NCBI GenBank assembly: GCA_018334915.1 | Contig: JAGXLB010000007.1 | Span: 1-40,093, forward strand | Length of the DNA stretch: 40,093 bases | Origin: Candidatus Bipolaricaulota bacterium | GTDB lineage: Bacteria > Bipolaricaulota > Bipolaricaulia > M55B111 | Direction of reading: 5' to 3' | Part shown: piece by piece, positions 1-9,057 of the stretch | Position numbering within the stretch: the first letter of the stretch is position 1 | Layout: each line of letters begins with the position of its first letter | Made by a program: the position numbers and the translations under genes | Notes under the pieces: generated by a model | Seen by the model: only the letters and a program-made list of their open reading frames with translations | Databases searched by the model: none | What the model was told of the DNA's origin: nothing

Positions 1-377
1 AGGTAGGTTCCGGAGCTCATCTGGGTGCTGGTTGAAAGTTACCGGAGAGCGACTTGATTTGCCACTTTAGATATCACCCAATTGGTGAAGATAAATAAGT
101 TTCTCAAATAGTAGGGATATTTCCTTACAAGCTGAGTTAGGAGTTGGTCTTAAGGGAGAGAATCGCACGACTTAGGTGAAATTAAGTTTCGCTTTCAGTC
201 AATGACGAAGTATTGAGTCAACGGACTACCAAGAGGTAATTGAAGAATTCCGGTACGACCCGTTAGACTGAGTTGACTTTCTCAAGAAAAGAACTTTCTA
301 ATTGCCTGAGAAGAACGAATGCAAAAGGAAGTATTTAAGTTCTGGAGAGAATTACTTATTAACATTATTAAAAGTCA
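1..377. other. Intergenic left edge, no gene seen
   Basis: All frames are broken by frequent stops and I see no tRNA, rRNA or convincing hairpin-plus-U-tract. The only open frame entering from here (plus strand, from 319) runs antisense through the aminotransferase gene and looks like a shadow. The region could hold the promoter of a gene to the left of the window, but nothing in it can be assigned. Confidence 0.5.
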
Positions 378-1580
378 TCAGGTCTTCGACTTTACCGCCC
401 GGGAAATCCTTTCCAAACCTTCTTCTAATGTACTTCTAGGGCAGGCAAAGTTGAGCCTTACAAAACCTTCTCCTCCAGGCCCAAACCAGTGGCCAAAATC
501 CAGCCCCACCCTGGCTTTGTTTACCATCAGATCCTCGAGCTCTTCTTTTTCAAGGCCCAGAGGTCGAAAATCAAGCCATAGCAGGATCGTCCCCTCTGGT
601 TTAACAGGATTCACCAGGGGGATCTTCTCCTTGGCGAAGCCATAGCTAAATTCCATATTTTCCTGGAGGTAGGCAATTTGAGCGTTCAGCCACTTCTCTC
701 CATCTCGATAAGCAGCCATCAATGCTTCTAACCCAAATACGCTCGGATTTTTTAATACTTTATTTTGGGCTACTTTGAACCTACTACGTATGGTTTCATC
801 CGGAATTATAGCTACCGATGCCGGCAGTCCTGCCGTATTGAACGCCTTGCTGGGAGAGGTCAGAGTAATTGAATGCTTAGCCACTTCCTCGGAAAGGGAG
901 GCAATCGGGGTATAATTGTGTCCTTCGTATATAAACTCCGAATGGATGTCATCCGAAACCATCATAACATCTTTTTCAAGGCAAATATCGGCCAGTCGTT
1001 CCAGTTCTTTTTTCGTCCATACTCGGCCTACGGGATTATGTGGGTTACAAAGAACCATCATCGTGGGAGGCGGGCTTGCTGGAATTGATCCATCACTGTC
1101 ATTACATAACTCGCGCAGGTTATCGTGGTCCATTCTGTACCTGCCGTTCTCCATCTTCAGTTCGTTGGACAGGATCTGGCTTCCCCCGCGCTCTACGGAC
1201 GTAAAAAACGGATAATAGACCGGAGGCTGGAGAACTACACCCTCTCCCGGTCGAACAAAGCTCTCAATCACCATGCTTAGCGCAGGGACTACCCCATTCG
1301 TATATACAATCCAGGAGGGGTCTACCTCCCAGCCATATCTCTTTTTCCACCAGTTTACCACGAGCTCGTCCGTCTCTTCACCCGGTTTGGTATAACCGAA
1401 TACCCCGTGCTTGGCCCGTTCAACAATAGCATCAATAACCTGTCCAGAAGTAGGCCAATCCGAATCAGCAACCCACATGGGCAAAACGTCACTTCTGCCA
1501 AATATTTCGTCCCTATAATCCCACTTGACCGAATTCGTGCCCGTTCTGTCTACCCGCTCGTCAAACTGTTTATCAGTCAT
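378..1580 (-). CDS. PatB/MalY-type PLP-dependent aminotransferase (probable C-S lyase)
   Basis: Fold-type I aminotransferase of the MalY/PatB family, which usually cleaves cystathionine or cysteine C-S bonds with pyridoxal phosphate in the cytoplasm. Counting from the ATG at 1580, the protein has 400 residues. The NPHNPVGR motif is at 179-186, the cofactor Asp at about 211 (SDDIHSEF) and the Schiff-base Lys at 245 (TSPSKAFNTAGL). The open frame reaches a GTG at 1607, but the ATG at 1580 has AGAAAGGA about 8 bases upstream and gives the usual family start (MTDKQFDERVDR), so I chose it. The gene is 193 bp downstream of the HIT gene on the same strand and may be read from its own promoter or as the tail of the gyrA-tyrS-HIT run. 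True aminotransferase activity cannot be excluded. Confidence 0.88.
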   Translation of the reverse strand: MTDKQFDERVDRTGTNSVKWDYRDEIFGRSDVLPMWVADSDWPTSGQVIDAIVERAKHGVFGYTKPGEETDELVVNWWKKRYGWEVDPSWIVYTNGVVPALSMVIESFVRPGEGVVLQPPVYYPFFTSVERGGSQILSNELKMENGRYRMDHDNLRELCNDSDGSIPASPPPTMMVLCNPHNPVGRVWTKKELERLADICLEKDVMMVSDDIHSEFIYEGHNYTPIASLSEEVAKHSITLTSPSKAFNTAGLPASVAIIPDETIRSRFKVAQNKVLKNPSVFGLEALMAAYRDGEKWLNAQIAYLQENMEFSYGFAKEKIPLVNPVKPEGTILLWLDFRPLGLEKEELEDLMVNKARVGLDFGHWFGPGGEGFVRLNFACPRSTLEEGLERISRAVKSKT

Positions 1581-1678
1581 GCTTTTTAGTCCTTTCTCCA
1601 CCGCCACACTTGATTGCCTGGTCCGGGTAATGCATGCTGTACATTCCCCTGACTAAATCGAAAAATTTTAACGCAAGA

Positions 1679-1699
1679 AAAATCCCGACAGCCAGGTCA
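1679..1699. repeat. Possible remnant of the 222-bp repeat arm
   Basis: This 21-nt stretch matches 19 of 21 positions of 25663-25683, the loop/right-arm junction of the large repeat (shared core AATCCCGRCAGCCAGGT). No other part of the repeat is seen around it, so it would be a decayed copy or an isolated half-site in the HIT-aminotransferase gap. Confidence 0.4.
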
Positions 1700-1773
1700 G
1701 AGGCAGCGGATATGATATATTACTGGGGATGAGTTACCCGAAATTACGGAATAACCGCATCCAGCTTGTAAGC

Positions 1774-2187
1774 CTAAATCACCGACTTCAGCTGTTCTGC
1801 CATCTTTTTGAGGTCTTCACCAGCTTCGCCACTAACGATGGAGTGGAGTGATCCCCCACCATCGTCGGAATACCTCGGGATTACGTGAACGTGAGTATGG
1901 GGAATTGCCTGTCCCGCCGCCTCACCGTCATTTAACCCGACGTTAGTTCCTTCGGCATCGAGTCCCGTTAAAATCGCCCGATTGACCTCGCGAACAGCGT
2001 AAAAGGTTCCCCCTATAAATTCCCGGGGCATTTCGGAGAATCTTTCAAGGTGTTTCTTTGGTACTATTACCGTATGTCCATCTACTATGGGATTTGCATC
2101 CAAAAAAGCCAGCGCGTGATCGTTTTCAAAGACTACGTGGGCATCAATTTCCCCACTAACGATGTCACAAAATACACAATCGGCCAT
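1774..2187 (-). CDS. HIT family (histidine triad) nucleotide hydrolase
   Basis: Small cytoplasmic HIT protein of the HINT/Fhit type that hydrolyses nucleoside phosphoramidates or dinucleoside polyphosphates. From the ATG at 2187 it has 137 residues, the normal size. The triad HTHVH is at 97-101, followed by VIPR. The N-terminus carries CVFC (Cys4, Cys7), a pair often seen with a zinc site in this family. A GTG at 2196 would add three residues, but the ATG has GGGTGA just upstream and yields the standard start MADCVFC. It lies about 35 bp downstream of tyrS and is probably cotranscribed with it. Confidence 0.92.
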   Translation of the reverse strand: MADCVFCDIVSGEIDAHVVFENDHALAFLDANPIVDGHTVIVPKKHLERFSEMPREFIGGTFYAVREVNRAILTGLDAEGTNVGLNDGEAAGQAIPHTHVHVIPRYSDDGGGSLHSIVSGEAGEDLKKMAEQLKSVI

Positions 2188-2221
2188 TTCAATCACCCGT
2201 TATAAATGCAATAATCCAGTA

Positions 2222-3430
2222 CTACGCCCTCTCAGGAACAAGCCTGGCAAATTTCTTCTTACCTACCTGGAGGATTCTGTCTTCTTCCAGAAGGGGATCA
2301 AAATCAACTTCCGTTACTCTCTCGTCGTCCAGCCTGACTCCCCCTTGATCTATAAGCCTCCGGGCTTCTGAGCGACTGGATACAAAACCAGAAACCTCGA
2401 GAAGATCCAGAATCCAGACAGTTCCGTCTTCTTTGATTCGGTCAGCGGGCACCCTTACTTCCTTGAGTTCCTCCGGTTTTCCATTCTGCTCAAATACCGT
2501 CTCAAATTCCTCTTCCGCATGGTTCGCCTCGACCTCGGAGTAGATATTGCTGACGATCTCGTAGGCCAGCTCTTTTTTCTGATCCTTAGGATGAAGATCT
2601 TCCACCTCATCCAGCGATAAATCCGTCAGGAGTTCAAAATACTCCGGCATCGTCTCGTCAGTAATGGACATAATCTTCCCGTAAATGGTTTCCGGTGCTT
2701 CATTTATCCCGATGTAGTTCCCTCTCGTCTGGCTCATCGCGTCCGTTCCGTCAGTCCCGGTAAGCAGGGGAACAGTCAGCACTATTTGAGGATCCTGATC
2801 GAATTCCCGCTGAATGTGCCTACCGACTATAAGGTTAAATCGTTGATCGGCCCCTCCGATTTCTATGTCAGCATCAACCGCCACCGAGTCGTAAGCCTGG
2901 GCCAGCGGATATATAAATTCCAGAATTGAGATCGGCTGGTTGTTTGCGTATCTGGTAGAGAAATCATCCCGTTCCAGCATTCGGGCGACAGTATATTTCG
3001 ACGTCAGTTCGATTATATCCTCAAAAGTGAGTTTTCCAAGCCACTCAGAATTATATCTAAACTCGGTTCTTTCCGGGTCAAGGATTCTGAAGACCTGTCT
3101 CTCGTAATCCTTCATGTTTTCCTCTATTTCCTTGGCACCCATTATCTCCCGGGTCTCGGAACGTCCTGATGGATCACCAATTCGTCTAGTAAAGTCCCCC
3201 ACTACCATTACAGCCTGGTGTCCAAGGTCCTGAAGTTGTCTCAATTTCCTGAGTACCACGGCGTGTCCGAGGGTAAGATCCGGTGAGGACGGGTCTACAC
3301 CGAGTTTAACCCTGAGCGGGCGATCTTCCTCTTCGGCTAGTTTCAGTTTGTCCGCCAGTTCATCCTCGGGAATCAAATCAGCAGTCCCGGTTTTGATCTT
3401 AGTTATCTCGTCCTTAAAATTATCAACCAT
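2222..3430 (-). CDS. tyrS: Tyrosyl-tRNA synthetase (TyrZ-like)
   Basis: Class I synthetase charging tRNA-Tyr. The HIGH-like signature is HAVV at 56-59 in DLTLGHAVVLRKLRQLQDLG. The tyrosine-site segment includes QAYDSVAVDADIEIGGADQ at about 178-196. An S4 RNA-binding domain occupies about 335-395 (SGFVSSRSEARRLIDQGGVR). Length 402 is typical of the TyrZ branch. The KMSKS loop is atypical: the expected position reads AMSQT (231-235, TDAMSQTRGNYIGI), so both usual lysines are absent. I confirmed this at the nucleotide level around 2730-2745. The ATG has GGAGGT about 8 bases upstream. gyrA ends 16 bp upstream and HIT follows, which suggests one operon. No T-box leader is present. Confidence 0.95.
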   Translation of the reverse strand: MVDNFKDEITKIKTGTADLIPEDELADKLKLAEEEDRPLRVKLGVDPSSPDLTLGHAVVLRKLRQLQDLGHQAVMVVGDFTRRIGDPSGRSETREIMGAKEIEENMKDYERQVFRILDPERTEFRYNSEWLGKLTFEDIIELTSKYTVARMLERDDFSTRYANNQPISILEFIYPLAQAYDSVAVDADIEIGGADQRFNLIVGRHIQREFDQDPQIVLTVPLLTGTDGTDAMSQTRGNYIGINEAPETIYGKIMSITDETMPEYFELLTDLSLDEVEDLHPKDQKKELAYEIVSNIYSEVEANHAEEEFETVFEQNGKPEELKEVRVPADRIKEDGTVWILDLLEVSGFVSSRSEARRLIDQGGVRLDDERVTEVDFDPLLEEDRILQVGKKKFARLVPERA

Positions 3431-3446
3431 CTCGATAAAACCTCCG

Positions 3447-5852
3447 TTAGATCACGGTCGCGGTCGAAACCCGATCAAATTCTTCTAAATCCATCAGCTT
3501 TACACCCTTAGCGTACCGCTGAAACTGACTAATATCGTCGATACTCAACCTAACGGCCTTCCCTCGCTCGCTGCATAACAGGATCTCTTCACCCCGTTCC
3601 AGAAGTTTTAGGTCCTTCAACCCATCTTCTTCGGCCAGTTTGATTCCCAGGTTACCTTTTCCCGACCTCTTCTGGGAATTGAACTCTGAAAGGGGTACCT
3701 TCTTGCCCTTACCCTGTTCGGTTACAAAGAGCAGTAACGGATCCCTATCCAGGTTCTTTTGACTCACAGCTTCCAGACTGACTACTTGATCGCCCGGTGA
3801 CATGGTCATGCCCCTGACTCCTTTAGACGGTCTCTGAGTCGTCCTGAGTTCCCCTTCGGGGAAACGAATTACCTGACCCTCCCGGGTAGACATAATTATC
3901 TCTCCTTTCCCGTGACTCAATCCGACCGAGCAGATAGTATCCCCGGTCTCGGCATTCATGCTATGTATTCCACTTATATGGGCCGAGGAGAAGTCGCTAA
4001 TCGGATTCTTGACCACGTAACCACCCTTTGTAGCCATCAAACAATAACCGTCTCCGTCCAGTTCGTCGGCTTTTACGTTTAAAACAGATTTAACTACTTC
4101 ATCCTCTTTCAGGTCGATAATATCTCGCAGTCTCTCTCCCCGAGAGTCCCGGCGGGACGAGGGAAACTTGTATGTCTTCACCTTGTATATCATTTCCTCG
4201 TCGGTCAAGAGGAGAGTTTCGTTCCGGGAATTACTGGCGGCGGCTACTGTCAACCGGTCATCCTCCTCAAGATCCATGCATATTACTCCCTTACCTCCGC
4301 GGTTCTGCGTCTTGTAACCGCTCCTCTTCGGGGCATTTATGTAGCCATTCTCGGTTACTTGAACCACGAGCTCTTCGTCCGGTATTAACTTATCCGCGTC
4401 CACTTCTTCCACTTTTTCCGTTATTAGTGTCCGTCTCTCGTCCCCGAACTCTTCCTTTATATCTCTCAATTCACCTTTAATGATCTCGTTCAGTTTGAGT
4501 GTAGAAGACAGTATCTCCCTGTATTTATCGATGTACTCGCGTTTTTCTTCCAGCTCCTCGTCTACCTTTTCCCGCTCCAGGCTGGTTAATCGGCCCAGCT
4601 GCATTTTTAATATGGCGTTAGCCTGGTCTTTGGAGAACGAAAACCTCTCTATCAAGTTCTGCCGGGCCTGGTCCCTTGTCTCCGCTTCCCTGATTAGCTT
4701 AATTACCATATCCGTACTGTCGAGAGCTACCTGTAATCCCTCCAGGATATGGGCTCTACTTTCTGCCTTATCCAACCTGTACTGGGTCCTTCTCTCTACG
4801 ACCGATCGCCTAAAGTCGATGAACGCGTTGAGTATTTCTTTAAGTGACAGTCTCCTCGGGTTTCCGTCTACAATTACTGTTGTATTGGCGCCGTAGGTTT
4901 TCTCCAGAGGAGTATATTTGAACAACCTGTTGAGCACTATCTTTGGCTCCGTACCCCGTTTTAACTTTATAACTATTCGCAGTCCTTCCCTGTCGGATTC
5001 GTCCCTGACGTCAGTGATCCCCTCTATCGTTCCATCTTTAGCCTTATCGGCGATCCGTTCTATTATCGTTGATTTCTTTATCTGAAAGGGGATCTCCGTG
5101 ATTATTATGTTATCCCCCTCGAGTTCCGTTTTCGCCCTCATTCGAATTCGACCCTTTCCGGTCCGGTAAGCTTCCTTGATACCCTCTCTTCCCAGTACGA
5201 TCGCGCCGGTGGGGAAGTCCGGTCCTTTGATGTATTTCATAATTTCTTCGAGCGAAGCTTCGGGGTTATCGATAAGATAGATCAACCCTTCGATAAGTTC
5301 GGTCAGGTTATGAGGGGGAACCTTCGTAGTCATACCGACGGATATACCCCAGGACCCGTTTAACAACAGGCCCGGAACTTTAGCAGGCAGGATCGTCGGT
5401 TCCTCCAGAGAATCGTCGAAGTTGGGAATAAAGTCGACCGTATCCTCGTCCAGCTCCTCCAGAAAAGTTTCGCTGATCGGTGAAAGACGAGCCTCAGTAT
5501 ATCGCATCGCAGCTTGGCTATCCCCGTCGATCGAGCCAAAATTTCCCTGGCCGTCGATCAGAGGATACCGAAAGGAAAACTCCTGGGCCATGTTAACCAT
5601 GGTATCGTAGACGGCGACGTCACCATGAGGATGGTATTTACCCAGAACTTCTCCCACTATCCGGGCAGACTTCTTATGGGGCCCATCCGAGGTCAGGCCC
5701 AGTTCGTTCAGACCGTAGAGAATTCTTCGCTGAGCCGGTTTTAACCCATCCCTTACGTCGGGTATTGCTCTCCCCCGAATTACGCTCATCGCGTAATTTA
5801 TGTATGATTCTTCCATCTCTTCTTCGATATAGGTGGTCTTTATTTCACTCAT
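3447..5852 (-). CDS. gyrA: DNA gyrase subunit A
   Basis: Breakage-reunion subunit of gyrase, which introduces negative supercoils together with GyrB (not in this window). The 801 residues begin with the usual [20 protein letters not shown]. The catalytic Tyr118 lies in [12 protein letters not shown] coiled-coil tower covers about 355-460. The GyrA box that marks gyrase rather than topoisomerase IV reads QNRGGKG at 516-522 (consensus QRRGGKG), followed by repeated beta-pinwheel blades. In the quinolone region the position equal to E. coli Ser83 is Val79 ([10 protein letters not shown]), while Asp83 matches Asp87. The ATG at 5852 has AGGAGA 7 bases upstream. It is the first gene of the gyrA-tyrS-HIT run, with a candidate promoter at 5972-6000. 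ParC is a less likely alternative because of the box. Confidence 0.95.
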   Translation of the reverse strand: MSEIKTTYIEEEMEESYINYAMSVIRGRAIPDVRDGLKPAQRRILYGLNELGLTSDGPHKKSARIVGEVLGKYHPHGDVAVYDTMVNMAQEFSFRYPLIDGQGNFGSIDGDSQAAMRYTEARLSPISETFLEELDEDTVDFIPNFDDSLEEPTILPAKVPGLLLNGSWGISVGMTTKVPPHNLTELIEGLIYLIDNPEASLEEIMKYIKGPDFPTGAIVLGREGIKEAYRTGKGRIRMRAKTELEGDNIIITEIPFQIKKSTIIERIADKAKDGTIEGITDVRDESDREGLRIVIKLKRGTEPKIVLNRLFKYTPLEKTYGANTTVIVDGNPRRLSLKEILNAFIDFRRSVVERRTQYRLDKAESRAHILEGLQVALDSTDMVIKLIREAETRDQARQNLIERFSFSKDQANAILKMQLGRLTSLEREKVDEELEEKREYIDKYREILSSTLKLNEIIKGELRDIKEEFGDERRTLITEKVEEVDADKLIPDEELVVQVTENGYINAPKRSGYKTQNRGGKGVICMDLEEDDRLTVAAASNSRNETLLLTDEEMIYKVKTYKFPSSRRDSRGERLRDIIDLKEDEVVKSVLNVKADELDGDGYCLMATKGGYVVKNPISDFSSAHISGIHSMNAETGDTICSVGLSHGKGEIIMSTREGQVIRFPEGELRTTQRPSKGVRGMTMSPGDQVVSLEAVSQKNLDRDPLLLFVTEQGKGKKVPLSEFNSQKRSGKGNLGIKLAEEDGLKDLKLLERGEEILLCSERGKAVRLSIDDISQFQRYAKGVKLMDLEEFDRVSTATVI

Positions 5853-6195
5853 ATTTTTCTCCTAGTTTTCGATACGGGAAAGTTCTCAAATCGTTAGCTT
5901 CAGACAAATAATTAACAAAGAAAATAAATTGGCAGTCACAACAAAACCACTCACCCCGGCACATTTGACTAATGGTAGCTTGTTTTACCCTTTAACTCAA
6001 GGAAAATTAGTCCCCATGGGGAAAGCAGTGCCTCAATCTCGAAAAAAACTTTCAGGTACCAGCTGGATTTAAAACCTCCCCCGCCCCTCCGGACTTCCGA
6101 ATATATTTTAAATTTCGGGAATAACTTCAACTACAGCGAACGTACAGGGCCAAACCATGCCTAACTCCCTCCAGCCCATGAAAACCCGCCGGAGA
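5853..6195. other. Intergenic region upstream of gyrA
   Basis: 343 bp between the gyrA start and the end of the RACo-like gene. It contains the candidate gyrA promoter at 5972-6000 and an AT-rich tract near 6100-6115. I see no coding frame with gene-like features and no strong terminator for the RACo-like gene. Confidence 0.5.
5972..6000 (-). promoter_or_regulatory. Candidate gyrA promoter
   Basis: Reading the minus strand, TTGAGT (6000-5995) and TACCAT (5977-5972) are separated by 17 bases. The start would lie about 110 nt upstream of the gyrA ATG. Assigned by eye from the sigma-70 consensus; the -10 box matches 4 of 6. Confidence 0.4.
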
Positions 6196-8052
6196 TTACT
6201 CCTCCGCTTCAGGAAAACTCATCGCCGACATGAACTTTTCAGTAAAGTCCTGCCGGAACGAAAGTTCGATGTACTCGACGCTCCGGGCTATCCGGTTCAC
6301 TTCTTCCATTTTACCACGGTTTATCAGGGCCAGCTTTGCGCCCTGACCGGCAGCGTTACCCACCGAAACGATCTTATCGAGGTCAATCCGGGGCAGTACC
6401 CCGATTCGCATTATGTTTTCCTTCCTGAGGTAATTGCCAAAGGCACCCGCCAGGTAGACTCGATCTATATCTCCCGCGGTCGCACCAAACTCTTCCAGCA
6501 AAATTTCTATTCCTGCCTTAATCGCCCCTTTCGCCAGCTGAACCTCCCGCACGTCCTGTTGTGTTACGAAAACGGGATTATTGTCGACGTGGAGCCAGAA
6601 CGCCTTCTCTCCATCCATATCTATCAATCTATTGCCCAGTGGATTGATAGTCGGTCTGGGAAGGGCTGATTTCCCCGAAACTATAGCACCTTTTTCACCT
6701 ATGAGTCCAGCTTTAATAAGTTCACCCACCGTATCCACTATGCCCGAGCCACAGAGACCAATCGGCCTTTTATCCTTTATTACTTCCAGTTCCAGATTAC
6801 CCTCGTCGTCGATTGAGACGTGGGAAATCGCACCCGCTCTGGCCGTCATTCCCTGCTCGATATTGGCCCCTTCGAATGCCGGTCCCGCCGCCGTCGAAGC
6901 GGCATACATCTTATCTTGATTACCCAGAGCCATCTCCCCGTTGGTACCTATGTCGACCAGAAGGTTCAACCCATCCGACTTATGCATCTCCGTCTGTAAT
7001 ATACCACCCATAACGTCGGCCCCGACATAACCCGCCAGCGACGGTAATAGAACTAGCTTACCTCTGGGATTAATTTTTATTCCCAGCTCTTCTGCGTCGA
7101 ACCTTTGTGGATCGGTAAAACCGGGGATATAGGGAGCCTGGTCAAGGTGAGTGGGGTCAACTCCGGCGAGGAGATGCAACATGATATTATTTCCTACGAA
7201 GGTAGCCCGATATATATCTTTTCTCTTGATATCTCTGGCGTCCGCGAATCCCTGGACGAGCTCGTTTATCGTCCGAATTATTTCGCTTTGTAGACGGTCC
7301 AGACCGTCTTCGTTCTCTCGAGCGTATTTTATTCTAGAGACAACGTCGGCTCCGAATTTCCCCTGAGGGTTTTCTCCCGAATCCACGTACAAAGTCCTTC
7401 CAGTCTCGAGATCAAGTCCGTACCCCGCCACGGTCGTAGTCCCTATGTCGAAAGCCATCCCGTAAGACTCGTACTGGCTTCTCCCTCCTTCAACCGAAAG
7501 GAGACGTCCCTCCGTATCGTCAACCGTCACTGTTACGGAAAAATCGTTTTCCCGGAGTTTACCGGGCAATTCATTCATAATCCCCAGCGGAAGAGAGAAA
7601 CAACCTTCAAACTCGTCCGTAATTCTGGTAGCATCAGCACGCTGGTCCCCCCGACCCGGTTTCTCGAGGTCCAGCAGCACTCTCTTAATTCCGCTATCGG
7701 GTTCGATATCAATTATCTGCTCGTCCAGTTCGGACTTTGCGGTAGCTTCCTCGCTTTTACCCTGAGCCAGAGAAGGTATTGCCAGTAAGAGGTCATCCTC
7801 TACTTCCAGCCTACAGGAAAGCCTCATCCCCTCCTGGAGTTCTTCATCCGAGAAAAATTGGCGATCGGACTCAGTTGGAGCCTGTCCTCCCGCTAAGACT
7901 TTTACTATACACTTGCCACATAACCCCATGCCACCGCATAAGCTGGGAACTTCGTATCCCTCATCCTGCAGGGTTTCCAGAAGGTTTGCTCCCTCTACCA
8001 CGGAAAATTTTCCATTGTCTTCAGCAACCTCAATTTCGTATTCCTGAGGCAT
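6196..8052 (-). CDS. RACo-like corrinoid activation protein (2Fe-2S ferredoxin plus ASKHA ATPase, DUF4445)
   Basis: Members of this family use ATP to reductively reactivate Co(II) corrinoid proteins that feed methyltransferases. The N-terminal ferredoxin domain (1-95) has plant-type [2Fe-2S] ligands Cys39, Cys45, Cys48 and Cys80 (CGGMGLCGKC). The C-terminal part is an actin-like ASKHA ATPase with phosphate loops DIGTTT at 202-207 and DIGTNGE at 367-373, and a late glycine-rich segment VYLAGAFGNYL. The 618 residues are about full length. AAAGGAGAG precedes the ATG at 8052. No corrinoid protein or methyltransferase is visible nearby, so the partner must be encoded elsewhere. The gene sits 183 bp from yqeG and has its own candidate promoter. 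RamA-type activators have 4Fe-4S domains instead, which makes RACo the better match. Confidence 0.88.
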   Translation of the reverse strand: MPQEYEIEVAEDNGKFSVVEGANLLETLQDEGYEVPSLCGGMGLCGKCIVKVLAGGQAPTESDRQFFSDEELQEGMRLSCRLEVEDDLLLAIPSLAQGKSEEATAKSELDEQIIDIEPDSGIKRVLLDLEKPGRGDQRADATRITDEFEGCFSLPLGIMNELPGKLRENDFSVTVTVDDTEGRLLSVEGGRSQYESYGMAFDIGTTTVAGYGLDLETGRTLYVDSGENPQGKFGADVVSRIKYARENEDGLDRLQSEIIRTINELVQGFADARDIKRKDIYRATFVGNNIMLHLLAGVDPTHLDQAPYIPGFTDPQRFDAEELGIKINPRGKLVLLPSLAGYVGADVMGGILQTEMHKSDGLNLLVDIGTNGEMALGNQDKMYAASTAAGPAFEGANIEQGMTARAGAISHVSIDDEGNLELEVIKDKRPIGLCGSGIVDTVGELIKAGLIGEKGAIVSGKSALPRPTINPLGNRLIDMDGEKAFWLHVDNNPVFVTQQDVREVQLAKGAIKAGIEILLEEFGATAGDIDRVYLAGAFGNYLRKENIMRIGVLPRIDLDKIVSVGNAAGQGAKLALINRGKMEEVNRIARSVEYIELSFRQDFTEKFMSAMSFPEAEE

Positions 8053-8115
8053 ATCTCTCCTTTACGACCAGCTTTCTTTTACAGCAAAGTTCTTCACATT
8101 CGTTTAACCAAATAA

Positions 8116-8143
8116 AATATATAATTATTCAGGCAAAGTTCAA
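8116..8143 (-). promoter_or_regulatory. Candidate promoter of the RACo-like gene
   Basis: On the minus strand TTGAAC (8143-8138) and TATATT (8121-8116) are 16 bases apart in an AT-rich stretch. The predicted leader is near 57 nt. I found no cobalamin riboswitch signature in the gap. Confidence 0.42.
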
Positions 8144-8235
8144 CTATGTCCGCCTGGAGGGCTGGAAAGCTCCTGTTCAGGAGAAGATATTTACGATTAG
8201 AGAGCCGAACTCTGCGCAACTCTTCCGGAAGCTGT

Positions 8236-8769
8236 CTACTTCAACCGACACAGGGATCGGTAGACTTCCCGGAGGAACAGGAGGACCTTTTCACCAATCC
8301 TATTTACCTTTGTAAATCTGTATTCCCTTTCGGGGTCTATCGGTTCCACACGAATGGTATACATATCCAACCGATTAGCCCCCAGAACGTCGGTAAATAG
8401 CTGATCACCAATCATAGCCGCTTCTTCCGGCGAAACGTTCAGCTCTGCCAGCATGGACCTAAAACCCTTCAGGCTCGGCTTGTTCGCGTTAAAAAGGTGG
8501 GGAAATGGCAGATCAATTATGAAATCCTCGATAGTTTCTCTCCTGCTGTTGCTCAAAATTCCTACTTTTAACCCCCGGGAGGTTAACCGTTCAAATAGTT
8601 CAATTATTTCTTCCGCGAGACTGTCATCGCCCCATTTTGCGATTGTATTGTCGAGATCAAATATAACGGCCTTTATCCCCAAATTAACCAATTTATCGTA
8701 ATTGACGTCCTCCACCGTGGCCGCTCTCTCGTCCGGGAAGAATCGCCCGAGAAACGAACTACAGGTCAT
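8236..8769 (-). CDS. YqeG-like HAD IIIA phosphatase
   Basis: HAD-superfamily phosphatase of the YqeG/Gep4 group, whose yeast member dephosphorylates phosphatidylglycerophosphate. HAD motif I is VIFDLDNTIAKW (about residues 35-46), motif II GILSNSRRE, and motif IV MIGDQLFTDVLGANR. The length of 177 is usual. The ATG at 8769 overlaps the stop of the upstream 92-aa gene (ATGA) and has AGGAGG just before it, so translation is probably coupled. A role in phosphatidylglycerol synthesis would fit with pgsA at 19.9 kb, but this is inference and bacterial YqeG function is not settled. Confidence 0.85.
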   Translation of the reverse strand: MTCSSFLGRFFPDERAATVEDVNYDKLVNLGIKAVIFDLDNTIAKWGDDSLAEEIIELFERLTSRGLKVGILSNSRRETIEDFIIDLPFPHLFNANKPSLKGFRSMLAELNVSPEEAAMIGDQLFTDVLGANRLDMYTIRVEPIDPEREYRFTKVNRIGEKVLLFLREVYRSLCRLK

Positions 8770-9044
8770 TTGACCTCCTCTACAGTGATCTTTCCCACGA
8801 ATATGAACCGTCTCAGGTCCCGTATCACCTCTAAAGTTTGGTCAAGGCAGCCTGGAGAGGTCAATATTCTAAATTCCTTGTCACCTTCAACTTCCCTGTA
8901 TTCCCGCCGGACGTTAGCGATCCCGTCGTATCCTTCTATAACAGCATCCAGGAAATAAAGAGCCTCCTCCTCAAGTTCGACGTAGACCTCAATCGAATCA
9001 TCCGGAGGAGGAGGAACTTTTTCAGTTAATTCTCTCATTTTCAC
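8766..9044 (-). CDS. DUF4911-like small protein
   Basis: A 92-residue acidic cytoplasmic protein with 22 D+E against 13 K+R by my count. The pattern (short beta strand, helix FLDAVIEGYDGIANVR, strand with RILTSPG, helix, strand FVGKITVEEV) resembles DUF4911 proteins, which have no assigned function. The assignment is by recall of the family pattern. The start is uncertain: GTG at 9044 and ATG at 9038 share GGGTGA, which lies too close to the ATG for an ideal site. It overlaps yqeG by 4 bp and begins 13 bp after the parvulin-TPR gene, so all three are probably cotranscribed. Confidence 0.7.
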   Translation of the reverse strand: MKMRELTEKVPPPPDDSIEVYVELEEEALYFLDAVIEGYDGIANVRREYREVEGDKEFRILTSPGCLDQTLEVIRDLRRFIFVGKITVEEVK

Positions 9045-9057
9045 CCAGTGGATTATA

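Noticed and set aside
371-396. AAAGTC/GACTTT hairpin at the end of the aminotransferase gene as terminator
   Set aside because: The stem is weak and overlaps the coding end, with a long loop and no U-tract.
319-645. Plus-strand open frame near the left edge
   Set aside because: It mostly runs antisense through the aminotransferase gene and shows no protein-like features.
3430-3446. T-box or other leader for tyrS
   Set aside because: Only 16 bp lie between gyrA and tyrS; pheS likewise has just 68 bp upstream and no T-box sequence.
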